Assembly (NCBI GenBank): GCA_014843695.1 | Contig: CM026403.1 | Location: 45,471,645 to 45,535,644, forward strand | DNA from: Archivesica marissinica | Lineage: Eukaryota > Mollusca > Bivalvia > Venerida > Vesicomyidae | Direction: 5' to 3' | Length of the DNA stretch: 64,000 bases | Shown: positions 24,340-39,300 of the stretch, in pieces | Numbering within the stretch: position 1 is the first letter of the stretch | How the letters are laid out: every line of letters starts with the position of its first letter | Position numbers and translations under genes: made by a program | The notes under the pieces: model-generated | The model's input: only the letters and a program-made list of their open reading frames with translations | The model's database searches: none | What the model was told of the DNA's origin: nothing

Positions 24340-27300
24340 TTCTTTTATTTCACTCAGGTACATTTAGTGTACAACATGAGGATATATAACGTAATACATT
24401 TAAACAGATACATAATGGTCCCGATACACGAGATGGTAAACATAATTGTGATGTAGTATTCCAACGTGGGGGAAAGATAGCGCTTCACCTAGAAAGGTGT
24501 CTCAAGCTACGTTCCTGCAATGAAAATATGTAGCCGAATATCACAATATTTCTTCACCATAAAAATACTTCCATTTTGTAATTTATTATAGCATATGAAT
24601 GTTGTCTAAAAACGGGAGTTGTATGTTCCCTGTTCAGGGAGTGCCGCAGAATTATTTTTCTGTGCTTCTGCAATAGCAAATATTTTATCTTGGGGATGAT
24701 ATATGTACATAACTTAATTTGGATTAGTAGATAGACCTGGACTAGGTCACGCTTTTAGATTACACGGGCACATTTAAAATCACGTGGTCAAGGCAAATAT
24801 GTGTGAAAACATGAATGGGAATAATTGTGATATCGGATACAAACAGGTACGCATAAATGAATGAAATTGAGCGTAATAGTCGTTACTATAAATTATATAA
24901 TCCTAGTGTTATAGCATACTGTTATAGCTGATTTTAGGGATAATCAATACTGTACTTCCCTGTGTATATATGTATAACATATGTGTGTATATATGTATAA
25001 CATATGTGTGTATATATGTATAACATATGTGTGTATATATGTATAACATATGTGTGTATATATGTATAACATATGTGTGTATATATGTATAACATATGTG
25101 TGTATATATGTATAACATATGTGTGTATATATGTATAACATATGTGTGTATATAGTATAACAATGTGTATAACATTATATATATATATACACGCATATAA
25201 TAATTATTTTATATTATTATTTAAATAGTAGCATGATGTTTTTGGTGGTATTGGGATTAATTTGCAAAATGTTTCATAATTATATTAACACATTTACAAA
25301 CATTTCTCAAGACTAATATAGAATCGGATGCCAAGAGATATTTCATTGTTATATCGCGTCTTCGTGTTATTGCGGCTTTTTGGTAGAAATGTTCCCTTTG
25401 TTCACGAAAGTACTGGCAATTTAACAAATAATGACTCAGTACCTATTTGGTCAAAATTACACAGCTTACATTTCCTTTCATTAAATGGTATTCCGTCATA
25501 GCGTCCCACCTCAACAGGTAATTTATTGTTCGCTGATCTGTATTTAAATAAAGTAATTGATTCTTCGGGGGCAAGTTTCTTAAAATAATTTTCAAACATA
25601 TGCGTTTCTTTAAAGCTGTTATATATAATACCTTTGTTAGATTGACGAAGCTGTGCTTGCCATGTTTGCTTGTACAGATCAATTAATGTTTGTTTAACTT
25701 GAAGGAAGGTATGACAATAACTAGGTGTTTGTAGCCGTGATCAACACTAAGAACAATCTCCTTATTAATGAATCAGATAAAACCATCATTAACTTGAAGG
25801 AAGGTATAACAATAACTCTATAATGTATTTAGCTATGATCGACATACACAGAAATGTCCTTTTTTTTTTTTACTTTTCTTTTTTTTTAAACTTTATTTAT
25901 TATTACCGTATTTAGCTATGTATAGTGCGCTACCGTGTATAGTGCGCACCCACGATCTGGCACGAAAATCGGGGGGAAAACTGAGTTCCGATGTATACTG
26001 CGCACTTGAAAAATGCAATTTTCCAAGTCAAAATTTAACATTTATCAAGAATCGCTAAAAATTGTGCTCCGTGATTTTTACAACTTATATTAATCACTCG
26101 AGATACCTCATCGAGGAACGGTAACGCACCCATAATTTCATGAAAATTACATGCATATCGTGGATGCGTACGTGCATGGCATTAAATTGACAAGTTGAGT
26201 GATAATTAATTTCTCAAACTTAACACATGCTCAAATTTCTCAACACGTTCTCAAACATCTCAACACGTTCTCAAACATGTCAGCAGATGCTCAAACTTCT
26301 CAACACGTGTAGCCTACCTAATTAACGGACCCATTGTGAAAGGTTTGTCGAAATTAATTATCGCTACAAACAATTGAATACTGCAGCCAAAAAAAGTGTG
26401 TTGATTTATGCGGCGAAGTACGCGAAAAGTACGGGAAATATTACATACGATAAAACCACGTGATGTTATCAAATCGCCATTTTTTATGCATTTAGTAATT
26501 TCAATTAAATTCTTCAAAGTTTGCCAAAATAAACGCAATATATGCTAATTTTGTGGTCTTATTCATTTCATTTATTTATATAGACTTTCGGCAACTGGTT
26601 TTAATAGCTAGTTTATAACATGTGTCGAATGTAACAAATTATAGAATGACTGTGGGGCCGTTCGGGTCGAATTTCATGAAATTTTGGTCCGGAAAAAAAT
26701 GTCCTGATGTCTGTACTGGTGTATAATGCGCAGTAGATAAATTGGATGAGGATTTCAGTAAGAAATGTGCGCACTATACACAGCTAAATACGGTATTTAT
26801 TTTACAACAATTGCGAAGCAAGTTTTAACAACTTATATTAATCACTCTTATTGGCTCGGATGAAAGCGTATATGTGATTATTTGTGTGGGAGGAAACCGG
26901 AGTACCCGAAGAAAACCCACCGTCCGATCTGGCGACCACCATATCATCTCACATACTTCCCTGTCCGAGGATCGAACCCGGGTCGCATTGGTGAGAAGCG
27001 AGTGTGCTAATCGGCTTAGAAATTTCCTTCATGTTGAAGTTGCAAATGGATCAGCTACCTTATCATTGGATTATGATCTGTTATTCCATGAAATATGAAA
27101 TCAAATTTTGGAATCTTTTTCATCACGATGTAACCAACCGTTTGTCAGCGTGTCGTAAAGCCCAACAACAACAACACTTATGTTAAACTGTTTGTTCGTG
27201 AAGTATATAGTACAATGAGACAATTTTGTTTGTTCATTTAGTTTACAGTGCAGTATCAGCCAAGGAACTATTTTGTGAGAGCTACAGTTGTGTTCCATAT

Positions 27301-30300
27301 GTATACTTGTGTTTTGTGTTTCAGTGTGTAACATACTAGATGACGAGAAGCGAGCCCACAATCAGTTGAAGGAAACATGGACCATGGCTAACGATCAGTT
27401 CTTGGAATCTCATAGGCTTATGATGATGGACATGAGGCGTATGGAGAATCTGCTATCTGCCGAGCAACAGCGGCTGTTGGCAGGTACTACAATGTTCATG
27501 TGACACTTGTTATTTATTTATGTAATGAATTGTGTTCGACCTCCACACACTTTAAGCACGCCCAATGTAGTTCATACCCTGATGGAAACTATTAACCCTC
27601 GATTCGTTCCTTATATTTACATTAATTATTCCTTTCAATGACACAAAGAAAATATAGCACACTTTGCATTTAAAATGTTTTTAGTCCAGATTTGCAACTT
27701 ACCGTGTCACGGAACAGGTAAATAGATCATCCTTGGAACAGCGTAATCTGTAACGTCACGCCTTTTCTCGCGACGAACGCTGCCTGACACTACGAATGTG
27801 CATGCTCGTAGCTTCGAATGCACATGTCAGATGCATATCATTAGTTGGGAACCCACATACGAAAATGTATACCATCAGGGCACATAAGTTCATAGAAGGA
27901 AATGCAATAGAGATGTAAATATTATAAAATTATAATTGTACATATTTATTTTAGTTTGATTGTGAAACAAGTTCTTACAACATTAGATTAATCGCTCTCG
28001 AGACCTCATTCGTGATTGAATCCATCGCCATGAGGGAGAGGGAGAAGAGACAATGTGGATTAGAGTGTCTTGACTAAGGACACCACCATCGTGGTACTGA
28101 TGGGGTTCAAACTCACAACCTCTCGGTCACAAGATTGACACTGTATCCATTATACCACGGAGGCTCACCTATGCTTTCCTGGCCGATTACTTTATATGTT
28201 ACATTAAATGGGCAAAATGGTTCCTTGGGAAAAATGATCTAAAATTACCTTTTGAATGCAGAAATTTATAATAATGCCTACTTTAGGTTTGAACATTTCA
28301 GCATGATACATACTTTAGGTTTGAACATTTCAGTATGATACATACTTTAGGTTTGAACATTTCAGCATGATACCTACTTTAGGTTTGAACATTTCAGCAT
28401 GATACCTACTTTAGGTTTGAACATTTCAGCATGATACCTACTTTAGGTTTGAACATTTCAGCATGATACATATTTTAGGTTTGAACATTTCAGCACTTTC
28501 TGAAGTAAACGAGCCCTGAAATGATTCATATCCTATCGTTCAGTATGACCGTCGTTCAGTCAGTATGACCGTCGTTCAGTCAGTATGGCTGTCGTTCAGT
28601 CAGTATGACCGTCGTTCAGTCAGTATGATAGTCATTCAGTATGACCGTCGTTCAGTCAGTATGACCGTCGTTCAGTCAGTATGACCGTCATTCAGTATGG
28701 CCGTCATTCAGTATGGCTGTCGTTCAGTATGGCCATCGTTCAGTATGGCTGTCGTTTAGTATGGCCGTCGTTAAGTATGACCATCGTTCAGTATGACCAT
28801 CGTTCAGTATGACCGTCATTCAGTATGACTGTCATTCAGTATGGCCGTCGTTGAGCATGGCCGTCGTTCAGTATGGCCGTCGTTCAGTCAGTATGGCTGC
28901 CGTTCAGCATGGCCATCGTTCAGTATGGCTGTCGTTCAGTATGACCGTCGTTCAGTATGGCCGTTGTTCAGTCAGTATGGCTGTCGTTCAGTATGGCCGT
29001 CGTTCAGTCAGTATGGCTGCTGTTCAGCATGGCCGTCGTTCAGTATGGCTGTCGTTCAGTATGGCCGTAGTTCAGTGTTGCCGTCGTTCAGTGTGGCCGT
29101 CGTTCAGTGTGGCTGTCGATCAGTATGGCCGTCGTTCAGTATGGCCGTCGTTCAGTATGGCCGTCATTCAGTATTGCTGTCTTACAGTATGGCCGTCGTT
29201 CAGTATGGCTGTCGTTTAGTATGGCCGTCGTTCAGTATGACCGTCATTCAGTATGACCGTCATTCAGTATGACCGTCATTCAGTATGGCAGTCGTTCAGT
29301 ATGACCATTGTTCAGTATGGCCGTCGTTCAGTATGGCCGTCGTTCAGTATGGCCGTCGTTCAGTATGGCTGTCGTTCAGTATGACCGTCATTCAGTATGG
29401 CAGTCGTTCAGTATGGCAGTCGTTCAGTATGGCTGTCATTCAGTATGGCTGTCGTTCAGTATGACCGTCATTCAGTATGACCGTCATTCAGTATGGCCGT
29501 CGTTCAGTATGACCGTCATTCAGTATGGCAGTCGTTCAGTATGGCTGTCGTTCAGTATGACCGTCATTCAGTATGGCAGTCGTTCATTATGGCCGCCGTT
29601 CAGTATGGCCGTCGTTCAGTATGGCCATTGTTCAGTCAGTATGACTGTCATTCAGTATTGCCGTCGTTCAGTCAGTATGACTGTCATTCAGTATGGCCAT
29701 CGTTCAGTATGACCGTCGTTCAGTATGGCTGTCGTTCAGTATGACTGTCGTTCAGTATGGCTGTCATTCAGTATGGCCGTCGTTCAGTATGGCCGTCGTT
29801 CAGTGTGGCCGTCGTTCAGTATGGCTGTCATTCAGTATGGCTGTCGTTCAGTATGGCTGTCATTCAGTATGACCGTCGTTCAGTATGGCTGTCATTCAGT
29901 ATGGCTGTCGTTCAGTATGGCCGTCGTTCAGTATGGCTGTCGTTCAGTATGACCGTCGTTCAGTATGGCTGTCTTTCAGTATGACCATCGTTCAGTGTGG
30001 CCGTCGTTCAGTCAGTATGGCTGCCATTCAGTATGGCCGTCGTTCAGTATGACCGTCATTCAGTATGGCTGTCGTTCAGTATGACCGTCGTTCAGTATGG
30101 CTGTCGTTCAGTATGACCGTCGTTCAGTATGGCCGTCGTTCAGTATGGCTGTCGTTCAGTATTGCCGTCTTACAGTATGGCTGTTGTTCAGTATGGCCGT
30201 AGTTCAGTGTTGCCGTTGTTTAGTGTGGCCGTCGTTCAGTATGGCTGTCAATCAGTGTGGCCGTCGTTCAGTATGGCCGTCGTTCAGTATGGCCGTCATT

Positions 30301-33300
30301 CAGTATTGCTGTCTTACAGTATGGCCATCGTTCAGTATGACCGTCGTTCAGTATGGCCATCGTTCAGTATGGCCATCGTTCAGTGTGGCCGTCGTTCGGT
30401 ATGGCCGTCGTGCAGTCAGTATGGCTGTCGTTCAGTATGGCTGTCATTTAGTATGGCCGTCATTCAGTAGGACCGTCATTCAGTATGGCCGTCGTTCAGT
30501 ATGGCCGTCGTTCAATATGGCCATTGTTCTGTCAGTATGACTGTCATTCAGTATGACCATCGTTCAGTATGGCTGTCATTCAGTATGACCGTCGTTCAGT
30601 ATGGCCATCGTTCAGTATGGCCATCGTTCAGTATTGCCGTAGTTCAGTGTTGCCATCGTTCAGTGTTGCCGTCGTTCAGTGTGGCTGTCGATCAGTGTGG
30701 CTGTCGTTCAGTATGACCATCGTTCAGTATGGCTGTCGTTCAGTGTGGCCGTCGTTCAGTGTGGCTGTCGATCAGTATGGCTGCCGTTCAGTATGGCCAT
30801 CGTTCAGTATTGCCGTCGTTCAATATGGCCGTCGTTCAGTCAGTATGGCCATTGTTCAGTATGGCCGTCGTTACTATTTTATCGTGGAATTTAATCTGTC
30901 CCTGTGTTTATAGAGCAACAGAAGAAGGACCTAGAGAGAGAGGCCGTTCAGAGGAAGGTGAAGGAACTCGAGGAACTACGACAGAAACAAGAAAAGGATC
31001 AGCTATTGCTCAAAAGTATAGGTATGTCAGTGTGTGTCGGTTAAACCCCTATTGGGCCCCACATATCCCTCCACATATATAGGCCCCATGTCACCCACCA
31101 TCCGGGCACTTGTTCGAGCTCCGCTCAGGCTGTGTCTCGTTATATGAAAAAGTTGGCCGTTTCTTACGGAGGTTGCTGCACCAAGTACTGGTTAATAGCT
31201 GGATCTTGCCATTGTCTAGCTTATAAGAAGAAAAAGAACTTGTCAAACCTGTCACGTATTTTCGGTGTTAAATATATTATGCTCTGGCCTATTATATAAC
31301 AACCAATTGTTAGTTTGAAGAACTATATAAAAGTTATAAGTCTTAAGCAGCCAGTTGAGGGAAACTGCAGAAAATGGCTGTTTGGCATGGATGGCTGCTT
31401 AACATGGGTCATGTATGTATGTAATAAAGTGCCAGTTAAGATGTCTGGTAACTGGTTTATTAATAAAAGTTGGTCGCTTAGTAAATGCGACTCCAGCCAG
31501 CTGTTGATAAGCATCCGCCTTTCATGTTTCCCTTGACTGGCTGCGTATGAGAGGTTTGTCCAGTCAAGTTTAAACTTTATTTATTGTGCAGCGATCACGA
31601 AACAAGCTTCAACAACTTATATAAATCACTTTCGTTGGCGCAGATGAAAGCATAAATGTGGTCATTTGTATGGGAGGAAATCGGAGTACCCGGAGAAAAC
31701 CCACCTGTCCGATCTGGCGACCACCCTACCATCTCACATACTTCCTGGTCCGAGGATCAAACCGAATTGCATTGGTGAGAAGCGAGCGTACTAACCACTG
31801 CGATAATAGGACAGCCTGTATTTGTGTGTTTATGACATACTAAAGCTCCTGTTATATAGATGTAAATGTACTGAAGTATCCCACTGTAGGGGCTACCATT
31901 GAGAGCTTCTAAACTCTTTGAAATTATCTAATATTTTTAAAAGAATTATTGTCGCCCTCGTTAATCGAGGTGACGCCTCCAGAAGTATTTCATTAGTCAT
32001 TTTATATGTTTGGAGGATAGGTAGAGGTCACACTGGTCACACTGGTCACACTGGTCACACTGGTCACACTTGGTGACCAAAACGTTCAGAATGTCTTGTC
32101 CGGATATATAAGACCGAAGCATTTATGTTGGAATTTTAAATAACGTAACGCACATGCAGAGTGTCACATGTGTCACATGCAGAGTGTCACATGCATAGTG
32201 TCAAATGCAGAGTGTCACATGCCAGACTCTAAGGCTGTACGGCAGAGCTCACTATTAAGCATGGAGTCTTGGAGACTCCTGCACTAGCCATTAGTTCAAG
32301 TATTAGCTTCTGTTAAGCAACCACCTCTCCTAAGCAGTCACTATTTGTCACTCCCTAGACTGGCTGTTTGAATCATGTTTACAAATGTATGATTACAGAG
32401 GCTGTGAAGCAGATCGAGGAAACAACAAAAGTGAGTTTTTTTTAAAAACTTTATTTATTTTCCATGATTGCGAAGCAAGTTTTAACAACTTCTATTAATC
32501 ACTCTCGTTGGCGCGGATGAATGAGTAAATGTCGTCATTCATGTGGGAGGAAACCGGAGTACCCGGAGAAAACCCACTTGTCCTATCTGGCGACGTACCA
32601 TATCACATACTTCCCGGTCCGAGGATCGAACCAGGGTTGCATTGGTGAGAAGCGAGCACGCTAACCACTGCGCTAATCCGACAACCATTGAGTATTAGAA
32701 TGATTACAACATGGCGACAATGCAGTATTTAATTACTTATATGGGAGTTCCTTATCAGTGCATTAAAGCAGTAACATCAAGTATATATTTCATATATATA
32801 ATTTATCCTAAAATAAATCGGTATATTCTTCACAATTTCAAAATCCGACTAATAGCAAAAAAATTACCAATTTGAATTACAACAAAATGGCAGATCCTGG
32901 AGGTGGCCATTTTGAAGTTGGTGACGTAATTTCCTCACTTTTGTATGATTAATTGATCCAATGTTGAACAATGCAAATGAAATATCATGATTTCTTTTAT
33001 TCTGGATAATATATAGTATGCACTGATAACTTAATTTTGGTATAAATTGCAATACAAACTTATTTACAGAGACCCTAAGCTTAAAGGAAGGCACCAGATA
33101 AGATTGAAGATTGTACACATGTAGCTACTTTAGGCAGGAACTGGAAGTCTCAGACATGAGCAGGAACCGGGAAATACTCCAAAATTCCTGTGTTACTAAA
33201 GTTATTTATAGAATAGGCATGTCTTCGGGAACATATAGAATATCGTGCTATACATTCACCAGGGTACATATATATATATATCAAAATGAATTCGTTTTAT

Positions 33301-36300
33301 GAGAATGCAATTAAATGAGTGCCATTTTCTGTTCAATTTTCAGAAATTAAAAAAAAAGGAGGCAAGACTAGCAGACAAACTTTTACCGGATAAAAGTGCA
33401 TCTATTACTTCTATAAACTCTGTGGGTTCGGATAATTCTTTGACATTTGATGACAGTTTATCGGAACTCCCACTCAAGAAATCTCACTCGAATCTCGAGA
33501 TAAACTCTATGTCGGAGCAGGATTATCACGATAGTGTAGCGCATGAAACTCGGTCTCTGAGTGAGGTGGATAATTTTACTATACGGATAAGTCCGGAAAA
33601 AGTGATAAATTTACCGTCGCTAACGGAGGCACAGGCTCGAGCAATTACAGGTAAGTGTGATGGTATTTCATTAATGGTGTCGTCAGTGTACAAGCATTTC
33701 TATGACATGTGGATATTGTTGAGCTAGGATATTTCAAGCTGGCAGTTGTGGCAGGCATGGTTATACACAATCATTCCGCTAAATACATGAATGCTCCCAT
33801 AGCTTCATTTACTTTGTCAAATTTTGTGAACATATTATTTCCCGTTTCTGCATTATATCAGTGAGATGATGAACATATTATTTCCCGTTTCTGCGTTATA
33901 TCGAAGAGATGATGAACATATTATTTCCCGTTTCTGCGTTATATCGAAGAGATGATGAACATATTATTTCCCGTTTCTGCGTTATATCGATGAGATGATG
34001 AACATATTATTTCGCGTTTCTGCGTTATATCGATGAGATGATGAACATATTATTTCCCGTTTCTGCGTTATATCGATGAGATTTAAATATATATATATTT
34101 TAACTATTACGTTTCTTTGGTAAAGGATCGATTGGCGTAGGTGAAGTAAGGATGATGGATAGCACTTAAATCTTAATAAAGTTGTCAAATCAGACACATA
34201 CATATACTGTACTTTGTAAAACGATTTACAATTCCGATGCTCCGTAAAGAAACGATACAGTTCATCAACATATGCAGCCGTCTCATCAGGATCTGCACTT
34301 TTTGCCAGTAATTCTATATTTTTAGACAAAAATTACCCATTTTGATAAATGAACTGGTCCAAATTTTCATATTAATTTATTGGTCTGAAAATATCATTCA
34401 CCAGTCCATGTCAGTTACTTGGTGTTGAATGGGTTAATTAAGTCACATACTAATAGGCCTATTAATAGGATTAATGATAATCAATAATTACACAGAATAC
34501 ACCGTAGGTTTCCACAGGCGGTGATATTATCAAAACTCAGTATGGCTCAATTAACAGTTGTCTCTATATAACCATACTCTATACTCATCTCTATATAACC
34601 ATACTCTATATAGCCATACTCTATATAACCATACTCTATATAACCATACTCTATACTTGTCTCTATATAACCATACTCTATATAACCATACTCTATATAA
34701 CCATACTCTATACTTGTCTCTATATAACCATACTCTATAACCATACTCTATATAACCATACTCTATATAACCATACTCTATATAACCATACTCTATATAA
34801 CCATACTCTATACTTGTCTCTATATAACCATACTCTATTTAACCACACGCTATATAACCATACTCATCTCTATATAACCATACTCTATATATCCATACTC
34901 TATATAACCATACTCTATATAACCATACTCTATTTAACCACACGCTATATAACCATACTCATCTCTATATAACCATACTCTATATAACCATACTCTATAT
35001 AACCACACGCTATATAACCATATTCTATACTCATCTCTATATAACCATACTCTATATAACCATACTCTATACTTGTCTCTATATAACCATACTCTATTTA
35101 ACCACACGCTATATAACCATACTCATCTCTATATAACCATACTCTATATAACCATACTCTATATAACCATACTCTATATAACCATACTCTATATAACCAC
35201 ACGCTATATAACCATACTCTATACTCATCTCTATATAACCATACTCTATATAACCATACTCTATACTTGTCTCTATATAACCATACTCATAACCATACTC
35301 TATATAACCATACTCTATATAACCATACTCTATATAACCATACTCTATACTCATCTCTATATAACCATACTCTATATAACCATACTCATAACCATACTCT
35401 ATATAACCATACTCTATATAACCATACTAATATACTCATCTCTATATAACCATACTCTATACCCATCTCTATATAACCATACTCTATATAACCATACTCT
35501 ATATAACCATACTCTATATAACCATACTCTATATAACCATACTCTATATAACCACATGCTATATAACCATACTCTATATAACCACACGCTATATAACCAT
35601 ACTCTATACTTGTCTCTATATAACCATACTCTATTTAACCACACGCTATATAACCATACTCTATACTCATCTCTATATAACCATACTCTATATAACCATA
35701 CTCTATTTAACCATGCTCTATATAACCATACTCTATATAACCATACTCTATATAACCATACTCTATATAACCATACTCTATATAACCATACTCTATACTT
35801 GTCTCTATATAACCATACTCTATTTAACCACACGCTATATAACCATACTCTATACTCATCTATATAACCATACTCTATATAACCATACTCTATACTCATC
35901 TCTATATAACCATACTCTATATAACCATACTCTATACCCATCTCTATGTAACCACACTCTATACCCATCTCTATATAACCATACTCTATACCCATCTCTA
36001 TGTAACCACACTCTATACCCATCTCTATGTAACCACACTCTATACCCATCTCTATGTAACCACACTCTATACCCATCTCTATGTAACCATACTCTATACC
36101 CATCTCTATGTAACTATACTCTATACCCATCTCTATGTAACCACACTCTATACCCATCTCTATATAACCATACTCTATACCCATCTCTATATAACCACAC
36201 TCTATACCCATCTCTATATAACCACACTCTATGCCCATCTCTATGTAACCATACTCTATATAACCATACTCTATACCCATCTCTATATAACCACACTCTA

Positions 36301-39300
36301 TACCCATCTATATGTAACCATACTCTATATAGCCATACTCTATACCCATCTCTATATAACCACACTCTATACCCATCTCTATGTAACCACACTCTATACC
36401 CATCTCTATATAACCACACTCTATACCCATCTCTATGTAACCATACTCTATATAACCATACTCTATATAACCATACTCTATACCCATCTCTATATAACCA
36501 CACTCTATACCCATCTCTATGTAACCACACTCTATACCCATCTCTATATAACCATACTCTATACCCATCTCTATGTAACCACACTCTATACCCATCTCTA
36601 TGTAACCATACTCTATATCCATCTCTATGTAACCACACTCTATACCCATCTCTATGTAACCATACTCTATACCCATCTCTATGTAACCACACTCTATACC
36701 CATCTCTATTTAACCATACTCTATATCCATCTCTATGTAACCACACTCTATACCCATCTCTATGTAACCACACTCTATACCCATCTCTATATAACCATAC
36801 TCTATACCCATCTCTATGTAACCACACTCTATACCCATCTCTATATAACCACACTCTATACCCATCTCTATGTAACCATACTCTATATAACCACACTCTA
36901 TACCCATCTCTATGTAACCATACTCTATATAACCACACTCTATACCCATCTCTATGTAACCATACTCTATATAACCACACTACCCATCTCTATGTAACCA
37001 CACTCTATACCCATCTCTATGTAACCACACTCTATACCCATCTCTATATAACCATACTCTATACCCATCTCTATGTAACCACACTCTATACCCATCTCTA
37101 TGTAACCACACTCTATACCCATCTCTATGTAACCATACTCTATACCCATCTCTATATAACCATACTCTATACCCATCTCTATGTAACCACACTCTATACC
37201 CATCTCTATATAACCATACTCTATACCCATCTCTATGTAACCATACTCTATATCCATCTCTATGTAACCACACTCTATACCCATCTCTATGTAACCATAC
37301 TCTATACCCATCTCTATGTAACCACACTCTATACCCATCTCTATTTAACCATACTCTATATCCATCTCTATGTAACCACACTCTATACCCATCTCTATGT
37401 AACCACACTCTATACCCATCTCTATATAACCATACTCTATACCCATCTCTATGTAACCACACTCTATACCCATCTCTATATAACCACACTCTATACCCAT
37501 CTCTATGTAACCATACTCTATATAACCACACTCTATACCCATCTCTATGTAACCATACTCTATATAACACACTCTATACCCATCTCTATGTAACCATATT
37601 CTATATAACCACACTACCCATCTCTATGTAACCACACTCTATACCCATCTCTATGTAACCACACTCTATACCCATCTCTATATAACCATACTCTATACCC
37701 ATCTCTATGTAACCACACTCTATACCCATCTCTATGTAACCACACTCTATACCCATCTCTATGTAACCATACTCTATACCCATCTCTATATAACCATACT
37801 CTATACCCATCTCTATGTAACCACACTCTATACCCATCTCTATGTAACCATACTCTATACCCATCTCTATGTAACCACACTCTATACCCATCTCTATGTA
37901 ACCATACTCTATAAACCACACTCTATACCCATCTCTATGTAACCACACTCTATACCATCTCTATGTAACCATACTCTATATAGCCACACTCTATACCCAT
38001 CTCTATGTAACCACCCTCTATACCCATCTCTATATAACCACACTCTATACCCATCTCTATGTACCAACTCTATACCCATCTCTATATAACCACACTCTAT
38101 ATACCCATCTCTATGTAACCATACTCTATATAACCACACTCTATACTCATCTCTATGTAACCACACTCTATACCCATCTCTATGTAACCATACTCTATAT
38201 AACCATACTCTATACCCATCTCTATGTAACCACACTCTATACCCATCTCTATATAACCACACTCTATACCCATCTCTATGTAACCACACTCTATACCCAT
38301 CTCTATGTAACCATACTCTATACCCATCTCTATATAACCACACTCTATACCCATCTCTATGTAACCATACTCTATATAACCATACTCTATACCCATCTCT
38401 ATATAACCACACTCTATACCCATCTCTATATAACCATACTCTATACCCATCTCTATGTAACCACACTCTATACCCATCTCTATATAACCACACTCTATAC
38501 CCATCTCTATGTAACCATACTCTATATAACCATACTCTATACCCATCTCTATGTAACCACACTCTATACCCATCTCTATGTAACCATACTCTATACCCAT
38601 CTCTATGTAACTATACTCTATATAACCATACTCTATACCATCTCTATGTAACCATACTCTATATAACCATACTCTATACCCATCTCTATGTAACCACACT
38701 CTATACCCATCTCTATATAACCATACTCTATACCCATCTCTATGTAACCATACTCTATACCCATCTCTATATAACCATACTCTATACCCATCTCTATGTA
38801 ACCACACTCTATACCCATCTCTATATAACCATACTCTATACCCATCTCTATGTAACCACACTCTATACCCATCTCTATATAACCATACTCTATACCCATC
38901 TCTATATAACCATACTCTATACCCATCTCTATGTAACTATACTCTATATAACCATACTCTATACCCATCTCTATGTAACCATACTCTATATAACCATACT
39001 CTATACCCATCTCTATGTAACCACACTCTATACCCATCTCTATATAACCATACTCTATATCCATCTCTATGTAACCACACTCTATACCCATCTCTATGTA
39101 ACCATACTCTATATAACCACACTCTATACCCATCTCTATGTAACCACACTCTATACCCATCTCTATGTAACCATACTCTATATAACCACACTCTATACCC
39201 ATCTCTATGTAACCACACTCTATACCCATCTCTATATAACCATACTCTATACCCATCTCTATGTAACCACACTCTATACCCATCTCTATGTAACCATACT

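Noticed and set aside
28809..31082. Series of plus-strand frames of 70-147 codons (VVQYGRRSVWPSFS type)
   Set aside because: 16-bp minisatellite without stop codons; the last one only runs into exon 10 in a wrong frame.
34560..35900. Telomere-like repeat
   Set aside because: The 14-bp unit with 'taaccata' is not a TTAGGG or TTAGG-type repeat and lies inside an intron.
35713..37593. 626-codon plus-strand open frame and several 200-300-codon minus-strand frames
   Set aside because: They lie wholly in the 14/27-bp satellite. Frames are open on both strands at once, with monotonous repeats and no start context or splice logic.
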